64,000 nt of DNA from Kibdelosporangium aridum (GTDB lineage Bacteria > Actinomycetota > Actinomycetes > Mycobacteriales > Pseudonocardiaceae), in NCBI RefSeq assembly GCF_900176515.1, contig NZ_FWXV01000004.1, positions 310,001-374,000 on the forward strand, written 5' to 3'. Under the pieces are notes generated by a model, which was not told the DNA's origin, ran no database searches, and saw only the letters and a list, made by a program, of their open reading frames with translations. Made by a program: the position numbers and the translations under genes. Below are positions 15,360 to 24,406 of the stretch, in pieces (the first letter of the stretch is position 1; each line of letters starts with the position of its first letter).

Positions 15360-16819
15360 GACTGCTGCTCCTCGGCTTTCTGTGCGGCGAGTGCCGCTTC
15401 AGCGGCCGCAGTGCCCGGACGGCGGGAGACCACCCAGCCGTCGAGGTTGCGCTGCGGACCGCCGGAGACTGCGAGCGCGCCCGGCGGGACGTCCCGCCGG
15501 ATCACGGTGCCGGCGCCGGTGTAGGCACCGTCGCCGACTGTCACCGGAGCGACGAACATGTTGTCGCAGCCGGTACGGGCGTGTGAGCCGATCGTGGTGC
15601 GATGCTTGCTCACACCGTCGTAGTTCACGGTGACGCTGGCGGCACCGACGTTGCTGTACTCGCCGATGGTCGCGTCGCCGATGTACGACAGGTGCGGGAC
15701 CTTGGTTCCTGTCCCGATCTCGGAGTTCTTGACCTCGACGAACGTGCCGATCTTGCCCTTGTCGCCCAGCGAGGTGCCTGGCCGCAGGTAGGCGAACGGA
15801 CCCACCGACGCGCCCGCGCCGATGGTCGAGTCCGAACCGTGAGTACGAATGACTTTCGCCCCCTCGGCCACGGTCACGTTGGTCAGCGTCGTGTCGGGAC
15901 CAATGGTGGCGCCCTCGCCGACTCGGGTCGACCCGCGCAGTTGGACTCCGGGTTCGAGCAGGACGTCCCTGGCCAGCGTCACTCCGGCGTCCAGCCAGAC
16001 GCTGTTCGTGTCGATCACCGAGACACCGGAACGCATCCAGCGCTCCAGGATCCGGCGGTTGAGCTCGGCGCCGAGCCGGGCCAGCTGGACGCGGTCGTTC
16101 ACGCCCTCGACCTGCCATGCGTCGACGCACACCAGCGCGCCGACCCGGCGGCCGTCGCCACGCGCGATGCCCAGCACGTCAGTGAGGTACAGCTCGCCTT
16201 GTGCGTTGTCCGTGCGGATCCGCGACAGGCCATCGACGAGCACAGCGGCGTCGAACGCGTAGATCCCCGAGTTGATCTCGGTGATCTCCAGTTGGTCCTC
16301 GTCGGCGTCCTTGTGCTCGACGATCGAGGTCACGCCGCCGTCGGCGTCACGCACGATCCGGCCGTAGCCAGTGGGGTCGTCCACGACCGCGGTCAGCACC
16401 GTCACCGCGTTGCCGGACGACGAGTGTTCGGCGAGTAATGCCGAAAGCGTTTCCGTCTCAAGCAAAGGCACGTCGCCGTACGTGACGAGCACAGTGCCGC
16501 TCAAGTCGCTCGGCAGCTCCGCCAGACCGCACGACACCGCGTGCCCGGTGCCCTTCTGCTCGGTCTGCACGGCCGTGGTCACCTTGCGGTCCAGCGCGGT
16601 CGTCAAGCCCTCGAGGTGCTCGGTGACCGCAGCCCTGCCGTGACCGACCACGACGACGAGATGGTCTGGGTCAAGTCCGGCGGCCGCACGGACGGCGTGC
16701 TCGACGAGCGGCCGGCCGGCGATCGGGTGGAGCACCTTGGGGGTCGACGAGCGCATCCGAGTGCCCTCGCCAGCGGCGAGTACAACGGTGCTGAGCTGGG
16801 CGTTCCCACCCTGGGGCAT
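15356..16819 (-). CDS. glmU: Bifunctional UDP-GlcNAc pyrophosphorylase / glucosamine-1-phosphate acetyltransferase
   Basis: 487 residues from ATG 16819 (GGAG nine bases upstream). The uridylyltransferase domain opens with VVLAAGEGTRMRS, then GTGHAV and VTYGDVPLL; the C-terminal left-handed beta-helix (about 255-460) shows hexapeptide repeats and the acetyltransferase segment SYIGDATIGEYSNVGA. It makes UDP-GlcNAc for peptidoglycan. It is the first gene of the glmU-prs pair. Confidence 0.97.
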   Translation of the reverse strand: MPQGGNAQLSTVVLAAGEGTRMRSSTPKVLHPIAGRPLVEHAVRAAAGLDPDHLVVVVGHGRAAVTEHLEGLTTALDRKVTTAVQTEQKGTGHAVSCGLAELPSDLSGTVLVTYGDVPLLETETLSALLAEHSSSGNAVTVLTAVVDDPTGYGRIVRDADGGVTSIVEHKDADEDQLEITEINSGIYAFDAAVLVDGLSRIRTDNAQGELYLTDVLGIARGDGRRVGALVCVDAWQVEGVNDRVQLARLGAELNRRILERWMRSGVSVIDTNSVWLDAGVTLARDVLLEPGVQLRGSTRVGEGATIGPDTTLTNVTVAEGAKVIRTHGSDSTIGAGASVGPFAYLRPGTSLGDKGKIGTFVEVKNSEIGTGTKVPHLSYIGDATIGEYSNVGAASVTVNYDGVSKHRTTIGSHARTGCDNMFVAPVTVGDGAYTGAGTVIRRDVPPGALAVSGGPQRNLDGWVVSRRPGTAAAEAALAAQKAEEQQS

Positions 16820-16866
16820 CAGCGATCTCCCTGCCGAATCCGTACGGATAACACCAGGTAACGATC

Positions 16867-18444
16867 CTACGTTGCCTCCGGCATGACCCACGCGGGGTCG
16901 TCCACTACTCGCCCCGACTGTGCGGTTTCGGTGCTCATCGTGACTGCGGCGACTCCGTTGCCACCGCTGCGTTTCGCTTCGTACATGGCCGCGTCGGCAC
17001 GGGCGAGCGCACGCGCCGCAGTCTCGTTCTGACGCAACGCGACCACGCCGACCGACAACGTCACACCGTGGGAAAGATCATGAGGGAGCTTGGAAACCGC
17101 GGCGACCGCGCGGTTCAACGCGGCCTCGGCGGCGTGCAACGGCGCTCCCGGCAACAGCACGACGAACTCGTCGCCGCCGTAGCGCGCGACCATGTCCCCG
17201 CCACGCAAGGCGTCCCGGACCGTGCTTGCGACCACCCGCAGTACGTCGTCACCTTCGGCGTGTGAGAACTGGTCGTTCACCTCTTTGAACCCGTCGAGGT
17301 CGACCAGTGCGAGCGCGAGCGGATGGTTGTTCGCGGTCGCGGCCAACGCTTCGAGCCGGTCGTCGAGTGCGCGGCGGTTCGGCAGGCCGGTCAACGGGTC
17401 CTGCAGCGCCTGCCTCTCGGTCTCGCCGTGCTTGCGGGTCAGCCGCTCGTGTTCGCGGCGGGTGTTCAGCGTGGCCTTGCGCGACTCGCGCATCTCCCAG
17501 AGCTGGCTTTCCAGCTCCTGCGCGTAACTCTCCAGCGCGCTCATCGTGCGCTCGCCGCCGTCCGGCCCGGACAGCCGCGCGAACTCACGGATCAGGCACA
17601 GCCGAAGTGTCGGCTCCGAAGGGTCTTCCTCCAACGACTCCCGTGCTTCGGCGAGCACCTCGACCGCTTCGGCCACCAAGCCGGTCTCTTCGAGGCAGCG
17701 TGCCAGCGCGATCGCCGTGATGATCAACTCGCGGGCGTACTTCGCGGTCGGCTTGATCTCGAACAGCCGGTCGACGTGGTCGGCGGACGGATGCGCCAGC
17801 GCGATGGCCGCGGCGACGACGGGAACCTGTTCGGCGGCGGACTTGTCGGCCTTGCGGGGGAAGAGCGACTCCCGGAACGGGCCTTCGACGGCCAGTGAGA
17901 TCGCCGCGGCGGTCTCGAACTTCTCCCGCGCGATCTCCGACTGGTCGACCCGTTCGAGGCGCAGTCCCCAGCCGACCAGCAGGCGGATCCGGTTGATCAG
18001 GTGCACGGCGATCTGGTGCGGTCCGGACGAGTCCCTGATGCACCGGCTGGCCCGGTTCATCACCTGGTCGGCTTCCTCGTACACGCCGAGCTGGGTCAGC
18101 ACCAGGCCGATGTCCATCAGAGTGGACGCCAGCAGGATGTCCCACTTGCGCCTGCCCAGCATCACGTCCGGGGTCAGGTCGTCGTCGAGCATCGCCAGCG
18201 CGACCGCGGCTTCGGTCAGCGCGATGTCCTCGGCGCCGTCCATCAGCATCAGCCGCCCGAGCAGGGCATGCGCGTCGGCTTCCAGCACCAGCAGGCCGTG
18301 CCTGCGGGTGTGCAGCATCATCTCGTCGAGCAAGGGTTGCGCGGTGTGCGCGAGGCCGGAGGTGGTGAGCCGGACCGCCACGGCGGAACGCAAGAGCTGG
18401 GCGACCATGCGCGGCTCGCCGCGGTGCTGGGCCTCGGCCAGCAT
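16867..18444 (-). CDS. Diguanylate cyclase with N-terminal TPR-like helical region
   Basis: 525 residues from ATG 18444. The C-terminal GGDEF domain (about 350-505) has DPLTGLPNRRALDDR and the active-site loop RYGGDEFVVLLPG, so it should make cyclic di-GMP. The N-terminal 300 residues are helical and TPR-like, followed by a coiled coil near 300-345. There is no membrane segment. The frame stays open 59 codons further upstream, to TGA at 18622-18624 beside the tRNA gene, and that stretch looks coding, but it holds no ATG, GTG or TTG; CTG 18591 with AGGGGG before it is a possible start. The gene does not overlap glmU. Confidence 0.88.
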   Translation of the reverse strand: MLAEAQHRGEPRMVAQLLRSAVAVRLTTSGLAHTAQPLLDEMMLHTRRHGLLVLEADAHALLGRLMLMDGAEDIALTEAAVALAMLDDDLTPDVMLGRRKWDILLASTLMDIGLVLTQLGVYEEADQVMNRASRCIRDSSGPHQIAVHLINRIRLLVGWGLRLERVDQSEIAREKFETAAAISLAVEGPFRESLFPRKADKSAAEQVPVVAAAIALAHPSADHVDRLFEIKPTAKYARELIITAIALARCLEETGLVAEAVEVLAEARESLEEDPSEPTLRLCLIREFARLSGPDGGERTMSALESYAQELESQLWEMRESRKATLNTRREHERLTRKHGETERQALQDPLTGLPNRRALDDRLEALAATANNHPLALALVDLDGFKEVNDQFSHAEGDDVLRVVASTVRDALRGGDMVARYGGDEFVVLLPGAPLHAAEAALNRAVAAVSKLPHDLSHGVTLSVGVVALRQNETAARALARADAAMYEAKRSGGNGVAAVTMSTETAQSGRVVDDPAWVMPEAT

Positions 18445-18633
18445 GTGGTCGACCTCGTCGACGTTCTGGACCTGCTCGGCAATTCCCGCGCTCTGCGTGA
18501 TCGCCAGCAGCTCACTGGCGCGACCGACCAGCCACGCGTCGGACTTCTCATCCAGCGCGGGCGGGTGCTCCTCGTCCGACTCGTTGCGCAGCGGTGCACC
18601 CCCTGCCCATACAACCCTTGTTCAGCTTGACCG

Positions 18634-18704
18634 CTCCGCCGCCAGGGATCGAACCTGGACCATCAGAACCAAAATCTGAGGTGCTGCCTTTACACCACGG
18701 CGGA
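18634..18704 (-). tRNA. tRNA-Gln (anticodon UUG)
   Basis: Folds as a full cloverleaf on the minus strand: acceptor TCCGCCG/CGGCGGA, anticodon stem TCAGA/TCTGA around loop TTTTGGT (anticodon TTG), and T arm CCAGG-TTCGATC-CCTGG. The discriminator is G, usual for tRNA-Gln. CCA is not encoded. Confidence 0.95.
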
Positions 18705-18910
18705 GTGAGAGCCTCGTGGGCTCACGGTTGGACATCGTCGCACGAGTGGGGTGGGCGAGCGACAGACACCCGGTGGATTTTGTTCTCGGGCACTACCCGA
18801 ACGGGCGTTAGCAGCGTCACACGTGGGTAGTTCTCAGTAGTGAAGGGCGATCGAAATTACGGCCCGCAGGGTGGCGCGCCGGGCTTCGGGCAACCTACCC
18901 TGTCGTAAGT

Positions 18911-18922
18911 TACGATATCGTA
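18911..18922. promoter_or_regulatory. Palindrome in the desaturase promoter
   Basis: TACGATATCGTA is a perfect 12-bp palindrome. It overlaps CGTAAGTTACG (18904-18914) on one side and the iron-box-like site on the other. The downstream TetR gene product is a candidate binder (inference). Confidence 0.45.
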
Positions 18923-18938
18923 GGTAAGGCTGACCTAA
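18920..18938. promoter_or_regulatory. Iron-box-like site (DtxR/IdeR type)
   Basis: GTAGGTAAGGCTGACCTAA agrees with the actinobacterial iron box TWAGGTWAGSCTWACCTWA at 17 of 19 positions by eye. It ends 20 bp before the desaturase ATG, where an iron-loaded DtxR-type repressor would block transcription. Confidence 0.65.
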
Positions 18939-18958
18939 GTTATGCGTGAGGTGGGCGA

Positions 18959-19918
18959 ATGACAACAACCCTCGACAAAACCGAGGATTCGGCGGCGGGC
19001 GACAAAGGCCCGAAGCCGATGTTCGAGGGCCAGCGGAACATGGCCACGCAGATCGCGGTCTACGTGTTCATCCTGGTGCCGTTCGCGGCGCTGATCGCGG
19101 CCGTGCCGCTCGCCTGGGGTTGGGGGTTGACCTGGGTGGACGTCATCCTGGCGGTGGCGTTCTACTGGATCACGCTGCTGGGCGTCACAGTCGGCTACCA
19201 CCGGTTGTTCACGCACAACTCGTTCAAGGCCAAGCGCGGGACACGGATCCTGCTGGCGGTCATGGGCAGCCTGGCGGTCCAGTCCCCGCCGATCACATGG
19301 GTCGCCGACCACCGCCGTCACCACGCCTTCTCCGACCGGGACGGCGACCCGCACTCGCCGTGGCTGTTCGGCACCTCGCCGTGGGCCCTGGCCAAGGGTT
19401 TCTGGCACGCGCACATGGGCTGGATCTTCGACAAGGACGTCACCAACAAGGAGCGGTTCGCCCCTGACCTGATGGCCGACAAGGACCTCGTGCGGGTCAA
19501 CAAGCTCTTTGTGGTGTTCACCACGCTGACGTTCCTGCTGCCCGCGCTGCTCGGCGGTTTGATCACGATGTCCTGGTGGGGCGCGCTGACGGCGTTCTTC
19601 TGGGCCGGGTTCGTGCGGGTGGCGATCCTGCACCACATCACCTGGTCGACCAACTCGATCTGCCACATGATCGGTGAGCGGCCGTTCAAGAGCCGGGACA
19701 AGGCAGCCAACTTCTGGCCGCTGGCGATCCTGTCCGGCGGCGAGTCATGGCACAACCTGCACCACGCCGACCCGACCTGCGCGCGGCACGGCGTGCAACG
19801 CGGCCAGATTGACATCTCGGCGCGGGTGATCTGGATCTTTGAAAAGCTCGGCTGGGTCTACGACGTCCGCTGGCCGACCCAGCAGCGTCTGGCCCGGTTG
19901 GCTGTCGGCAAGGATTAG
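18959..19918 (+). CDS. Membrane acyl-CoA / fatty acid desaturase
   Basis: 319 residues. The three histidine boxes of the delta-9 desaturase family are intact: HRLFTH, DHRRHH and WHNLHH, which hold a di-iron centre. Hydrophobic pairs (about 40-85 and 185-225) give the four-helix membrane topology. The enzyme introduces a double bond into membrane acyl chains using oxygen. Because it consumes iron, the iron-box-like site upstream is a sensible control. The TetR gene follows after 18 bp and is probably co-transcribed. Confidence 0.94.
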   Translation: MTTTLDKTEDSAAGDKGPKPMFEGQRNMATQIAVYVFILVPFAALIAAVPLAWGWGLTWVDVILAVAFYWITLLGVTVGYHRLFTHNSFKAKRGTRILLAVMGSLAVQSPPITWVADHRRHHAFSDRDGDPHSPWLFGTSPWALAKGFWHAHMGWIFDKDVTNKERFAPDLMADKDLVRVNKLFVVFTTLTFLLPALLGGLITMSWWGALTAFFWAGFVRVAILHHITWSTNSICHMIGERPFKSRDKAANFWPLAILSGGESWHNLHHADPTCARHGVQRGQIDISARVIWIFEKLGWVYDVRWPTQQRLARLAVGKD

Positions 19919-19936
19919 CTGGCCTAGTGTGTCCGG

Positions 19937-20569
19937 GTGAGAAGTAACGGAGCAGGGCCGCCGACGCGGGTACGGATGACCGGGACCCAGCGCCGGCGGC
20001 AACTGCTCGACGTTGCCCGGGCGCTGTTCGCCGAGAAGGGCTTCGACGGTGCCTCGGTGGAGGAGATCGCGCATCGGGCAGGTGTGAGCAAGCCCGTGGT
20101 GTACGAGCACTTCGGCGGCAAAGAGGGTATTTACGCGGTGGTGGTCGACCGCGAGATGGACCAGTTGTTGTCGGCGATCACGGAGTCCCTGTCCGAGGAC
20201 ATGCATCCGCGGACGCTGCTTGAGCACGCGGCGATGGCGCTGCTGGACTACGTGGACACGTCGACCGACGGATTCCGGATCCTGGTCCGTGATTCACCCG
20301 TCGCGAGTTCGACGGGGACGTTCTCAAGCCTGCTGTCGGACATCGCCAGTCATGTCGAGCACATTCTCGGTGTGCACTTCAGCAGGCGCGGTTACGACGC
20401 GAAGCTGGCGGGTCTGTACGCCCAGGCTCTGGTCGGCATGGTGGCTTTGACTGGGCAATGGTGGTTGGACGTTCGTAAGCCGCGGAAGACCGATGTGGCG
20501 GCGCACCTGGTGAACCTGGCATGGAACGGGTTGTCCCACTTGGAGCACAAGCCCAAGGTGCGCCGCTGA
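19937..20569 (+). CDS. TetR-family transcriptional regulator
   Basis: 210 residues, GTG start. The N-terminal helix-turn-helix is clear: RRQLLDVARALFAEKGFDG followed by VEEIAHRAGVSKPVVYEHFGGKEG. The C-terminal ligand domain has no recognisable ligand signature. By position (before mfd in the backbone) it corresponds to mycobacterial Rv1019. It follows the desaturase gene and may control it through the palindrome at 18911-18922. Confidence 0.92.
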   Translation: MRSNGAGPPTRVRMTGTQRRRQLLDVARALFAEKGFDGASVEEIAHRAGVSKPVVYEHFGGKEGIYAVVVDREMDQLLSAITESLSEDMHPRTLLEHAAMALLDYVDTSTDGFRILVRDSPVASSTGTFSSLLSDIASHVEHILGVHFSRRGYDAKLAGLYAQALVGMVALTGQWWLDVRKPRKTDVAAHLVNLAWNGLSHLEHKPKVRR

Positions 20570-20575
20570 CCCGGC

Positions 20576-20728
20576 TCAGCTGGCCCGCTTGAGGCCGTTC
20601 TTGACGTCGATGACCACGCGCATCACCTCGGGCTTGCGGTCTTCCTTGCTGTGCTTCGGCGGGTGGTTGCGGTCGGCTGCGGTGATCTTGAAGGCTGGTG
20701 CCCCTGGTCCTGCTGCGTGCTTGGCCAT
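20576..20728 (-). CDS. Small basic hypothetical protein
   Basis: 50 residues from ATG 20728 (GAGGGG eight to ten bases upstream). Lys/Arg-rich, with PKHSKEDRKPEVMRVV and a C-terminal VIDVKNGLKR. No signal peptide or membrane segment. The frame remains open upstream but that part looks non-coding. Family not recognised. It sits 6 bp from the convergent TetR gene. Confidence 0.55.
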   Translation of the reverse strand: MAKHAAGPGAPAFKITAADRNHPPKHSKEDRKPEVMRVVIDVKNGLKRAS

Positions 20729-20922
20729 CTCTGTCTGCCCCTCGTGCAGTGGTGATCCCTGTGGGTGCTTCCCGCCAGTGCGGTGGGGGAAGCTGTTGAA
20801 CTTTGAACGAAAGTACCCCGATCGAGTGAAGCTTGGCAGCAACAAAGGGTCGATGTCGCGTGGCGTGAAGGTGCCATGAACCAAGGGAATGCTGGCTTCT
20901 GGTGACCTGTTGTGATCGTGGT

Positions 20923-22287
20923 CTAGCCGTCCAGCAGGGCCTGCTTGTCCGGCTTGCCGCTCGGCGCCACCGGTACTTCGGAGATGAACGTGATCGTCGA
21001 GGGCACGCTGTCCGGGCCGAGCTCGTCACGCACCAAAGTGGACAGTTCCGTGCGGGAAGGCTCCTTGCCGGGCAAGGGGATCACGAAAGCGTGCAGCACT
21101 TCGTCCGGGCCGAGTACGTAAGCCTGGTCCACGGCGGGGTGACTGGCCAGCACCCGCTCGATCGGCCCCGCGTACACCGGATATCCGTTGACGATCACAA
21201 CATCCCGGGCACGCCCGGTCAGATACAGATACCCGTCACGCAATGAACCCAGGTCCCGGGTCCGGATCCAGCCGTCGACGAGCACCGAGGCTGTCTCCTC
21301 GGGGTTTTCCCAATACTCCCGCATCATCCATGGATTCCGGGCCCAGACTTCGCCGTCGCGGATCTCGATTTCCACGCCGCCCTGCGGTTTTCCGACCGTG
21401 TCAATCCGTCCCGCCAGAATCTCGGCAGGCGTGGCAACGGTAAGCGCGTTGGTCTCGCTTTGGCCGTACGCGTGGTGAATCACGGGTCCAATGAGAGACA
21501 TGGCTTCCTGTAAGCGATGTGGCGCCAGCGGTGACCCGGCGACAAGCATGCCGCGCAGGCAGCTCAGGTCGATTGGGTTGTCCCGCAACGAGTCCAGCAT
21601 CGCGTACAGCCGTGGCACGTTCATGATGGTGAACGTGATCCGCAGATCGGCCAGCACGTCGGGAAACCGGATCTCAAGCGGAATGACCGCGGTTCCGCCG
21701 TGCAGCAGGCACAACGCCAGATAGTCCTGCACGACAACGCTTGCCAGGCTCCCGAACAGCAGGTACCGGTCGCACGCCGCAGCCTGTGAAGCCGTCGCGG
21801 CGTCCCAGTTGTCGGGGTTCCACGAGTAGTGGTCGGCGAGCGCCTGATATGTCTGTGCGCAGGCCTTGGGTAGACCAGTGCTGCCGCTGGTATAGACCAA
21901 CCGGGCCACATCATCCGGCCGGGAAGTAAGGATCAACGGCTCATCTTCGGTGTCCAAAAGGGCAGGCAGCTTCGCGTCTGTGACGATCAGGTCCAAGCCG
22001 TCACTGAGGATGTGGTCGAGCTGCTTGTCGCTGAACCCCGGACGAATCCCGACCACTCGAGCACCCAACGCCCACGCGGCGAGGTACGCGGCCAACGCCT
22101 CGGGCGTCACCTGTGTGATCATCGCGACGCCCGAGCCGCGCTTGACCCCGGCCGCGCGCATCCCCGCGGCGATCCGGCTGGTCAGGTTGAGCAGTTCGGT
22201 CTTGGTGACCTCGCGCGTGCCGTGCTCGACGGCGATCTTCGACGGCTCATTGCGCAGCGCGGCGAAGACCGCATCGGGAAAGGACAT
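20923..22287 (-). CDS. AMP-dependent synthetase/ligase (short form)
   Basis: 454 residues, shorter than usual acyl-CoA synthetases (about 500-550). Adenylation motifs: VYTSGSTGLPKAC, YGQSETNAL, GWIRTRDLG, GRARDVVIVNG and the C-terminal Lys in APSGKPDKQALL. It activates a carboxylic acid as an adenylate; the substrate and acceptor are not inferable. The shortened N-terminal subdomain recalls stand-alone adenylating enzymes of secondary metabolism. The sugar-dehydrogenase gene lies 4 bp upstream on the same strand, so they probably form an operon. Confidence 0.85.
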   Translation of the reverse strand: MSFPDAVFAALRNEPSKIAVEHGTREVTKTELLNLTSRIAAGMRAAGVKRGSGVAMITQVTPEALAAYLAAWALGARVVGIRPGFSDKQLDHILSDGLDLIVTDAKLPALLDTEDEPLILTSRPDDVARLVYTSGSTGLPKACAQTYQALADHYSWNPDNWDAATASQAAACDRYLLFGSLASVVVQDYLALCLLHGGTAVIPLEIRFPDVLADLRITFTIMNVPRLYAMLDSLRDNPIDLSCLRGMLVAGSPLAPHRLQEAMSLIGPVIHHAYGQSETNALTVATPAEILAGRIDTVGKPQGGVEIEIRDGEVWARNPWMMREYWENPEETASVLVDGWIRTRDLGSLRDGYLYLTGRARDVVIVNGYPVYAGPIERVLASHPAVDQAYVLGPDEVLHAFVIPLPGKEPSRTELSTLVRDELGPDSVPSTITFISEVPVAPSGKPDKQALLDG

Positions 22288-22291
22288 GCAA

Positions 22292-23500
22292 TCACCCTAG
22301 GGTCACGCGCAGCAGCTTGTCGTCGGATCCGTTGGACGTGGTCACGTACAGGGCGCCGTCCGGACCTTGCCGCGCGGCACGCAGCCTGCCCCAGTCGTCG
22401 TCGAACTCCGGCGGCACCGAGACGGACTGGACCTTGCCCGCGTCGTCCATCTTGAACAGCAGGAGTTTCGAGCCCTTCAATGCCGTCACCACGAGCGACC
22501 CGTTGAAGGCTCCCCATTGCGGGCCGTCGAGGAACGTCGCCGCGCACACCGCCTCGGTGCGCTCGCCGGATTCCCACAGCGCGGGCACGGCGTCCGGGAA
22601 TCGCTGCAGGTCGGTCATCGGAACGTCTTCGTCGTAGCTGTTCACGGTCCCGCCTTGGGACGGATCCCAGCCGTAGTTCTTGCCCGCCTGCTCGATGTTG
22701 ATCTCGTCGTTCTTGTCCGGCCCGTGCTCGGCGGTGATGATCTGCTGGCTGGTCGGGCGGATCGCCACGCCTTGCACGTTGCGGTGGCCGTAGGTGTAGA
22801 CCCGCTGCTCATTCGGGTTCTGCGAGCTCGCGAACGGGTTGCCCGGCGCCGGGCCGCCGGTCTTGACGTCGAGCCGCAGCACCTTGCCGCCGAGGTTCGT
22901 ACGGTCCTGCGGGATCGCGGGACGAGCGGTGTCACCGGTGCCGACGAGCAGCGCGCCATCAGGAGCGATGGTCGGACGGCAACCGGAGTGCCTGCCGCCG
23001 CGGGCGACCGGCAGGCCCGACAGCATCACGTTGACGCGTTGCGCGCTCTGCCCGTCCGGCGAGAGCCGCCAGCGGATCAGCCGGACGTCCACCGCCTGGC
23101 CGTTCTCCTTGTACGTCTGGCAGGTGATGAACTCGCGGTTCGTGGCGAAGTCCGGGTCGAGCACCATGCCCATCAGGCCGCCTTCGCCGACCGCGAGCAC
23201 GTCGCCGAAATCGGCCTGGACCTGTGTGACGGTCGCGCCGGGCTGCGTGGACGACAGCAGCGCCAGCTTGCCGGGCCGCTGGGTGACCAGAACCTTGCCG
23301 TCCGGCAGGAACCCGATGTCCCAGCCGTGCTCGAGGCCGCCGGCGACGGTCTCGATCTTCATGGTGGGTGCCTGCGCCTCCTGCGGCGTGCTCGGCTGAC
23401 CGTTGGTCGCGCCGGTCGGCGGCGGAACTCTGCCAGCGGAGGACTCTGTGCAGGCAGAGAGGGCTGTCAGTGTGACGAGGAGCACGCCAAGTCGTCGCAT
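22292..23500 (-). CDS. Lipoprotein of the PQQ-dependent glucose/sorbosone dehydrogenase family
   Basis: 402 residues from ATG 23500. The lipobox LTALSAC ends at about residue 20, so the protein is lipid-anchored outside the membrane. The beta-propeller domain shows AGGLEHGWDIGFLPDGKVLVTQR, EGGLMGMVLDPDF, YTYGHRNVQG and ITAEHGPDKNDEIN, typical of the soluble GDH family (Hhip/YliI type). Many relatives oxidise sugar aldehydes with PQQ; others have no known substrate. Confidence 0.88.
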   Translation of the reverse strand: MRRLGVLLVTLTALSACTESSAGRVPPPTGATNGQPSTPQEAQAPTMKIETVAGGLEHGWDIGFLPDGKVLVTQRPGKLALLSSTQPGATVTQVQADFGDVLAVGEGGLMGMVLDPDFATNREFITCQTYKENGQAVDVRLIRWRLSPDGQSAQRVNVMLSGLPVARGGRHSGCRPTIAPDGALLVGTGDTARPAIPQDRTNLGGKVLRLDVKTGGPAPGNPFASSQNPNEQRVYTYGHRNVQGVAIRPTSQQIITAEHGPDKNDEINIEQAGKNYGWDPSQGGTVNSYDEDVPMTDLQRFPDAVPALWESGERTEAVCAATFLDGPQWGAFNGSLVVTALKGSKLLLFKMDDAGKVQSVSVPPEFDDDWGRLRAARQGPDGALYVTTSNGSDDKLLRVTLG

Positions 23501-23553
23501 GATGCACAGCATGCGCCGATCATTGTCCGGTTTATGTGTGGTCGGATAGTCGA

Positions 23554-24306
23554 GTGCATCTGAAGGTGGAGACGGCCGGCGCCGTGGCGACGTTGACCAT
23601 CGACCGGCCGGACAAGCGCAACGCGATGAGTTTTGACATGTGGTCGGCGATCCCTGACCTGCTCGGATCGCTGGATGACGCGGTCAGAGTGCTGCTGATC
23701 CAGGGCGGAGAGCACTTCTCGGCCGGCGCCGACATCAGCGAGTTCGAGACGCTTCGGGCGACGGCGGAGGACGCGGCCCGCTACGGCGCTGCAGTGCATG
23801 CTGCCGAGCGCGCGATCGCCGAGTTCCCGAAGCCGACCATCGCGGTGATCAACGGCTTCTGTGTCGGCGGCGGATGCGAGATCGCGCTGGCGTGCGACCT
23901 GCGGATCGCCGCGGACAACGCGCGGTTCGCGATCCCGCCGGCCAAGCTCGGCATCGTCTACCTCTTCACGTCGACAAAGCAGCTGGTCGACGCGGTCGGC
24001 AAGGCGTGGGCCAAGCAGATCCTGTTCACCGGCGACATCATCGACGCGGCGACCGCGCTGCGGATCGGCCTGGTCAACGAGCTGCACCCGGCGTCGGAGC
24101 TCGACGCGCGGGCCAAGGAACTCGCGGACACGATCGCCGGTCGCGCCCAGGTCAGCGTCCGGGGCGCCAAGACGATCATCAACCGCATCGCCGAGGGCGA
24201 GCACGAGGACGACAGCGTCCAAGCTTTGTATGACGACGCTCTGCACAGTGCGGAGTACGCCGAGGGCGTGCGGGCGTTCCTGGAGAAGCGCACGCCGAGG
24301 TTCTAG
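23554..24306 (+). CDS. Enoyl-CoA hydratase/isomerase family protein
   Basis: 250 residues from GTG 23554 (GTG 23536 also possible). The crotonase oxyanion-hole segments EHFSAGADIS and NGFCVGGGCEIALACD are present. In the region aligned with the second catalytic Glu of true enoyl-CoA hydratase (GQPE), this protein has AIPPAKLG, so classic hydratase chemistry is unlikely. Other crotonase reactions (isomerase, decarboxylase, hydrolase) are open. It is divergent from the sugar-dehydrogenase lipoprotein. Confidence 0.88.
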   Translation: MHLKVETAGAVATLTIDRPDKRNAMSFDMWSAIPDLLGSLDDAVRVLLIQGGEHFSAGADISEFETLRATAEDAARYGAAVHAAERAIAEFPKPTIAVINGFCVGGGCEIALACDLRIAADNARFAIPPAKLGIVYLFTSTKQLVDAVGKAWAKQILFTGDIIDAATALRIGLVNELHPASELDARAKELADTIAGRAQVSVRGAKTIINRIAEGEHEDDSVQALYDDALHSAEYAEGVRAFLEKRTPRF

Positions 24307-24324
24307 ATCCTGGCGAGATGATGT

Positions 24325-24352
24325 CGGCCGGATGCCAAGTCGCGTCCGGCCG
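24325..24352. terminator. Hairpin between convergent genes
   Basis: CGGCCGGA and TCCGGCCG form a perfect 8-bp stem with a 12-base loop, 19 bp after the enoyl-CoA hydratase stop. It could end that transcript and, from the other side, the immunity gene transcript. Confidence 0.5.
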
Positions 24353-24406
24353 CCTGTCAGGCGAGGAAACGACCAAGCAGGTCCACACAGGACGTTCGCG
24401 CTGGCA

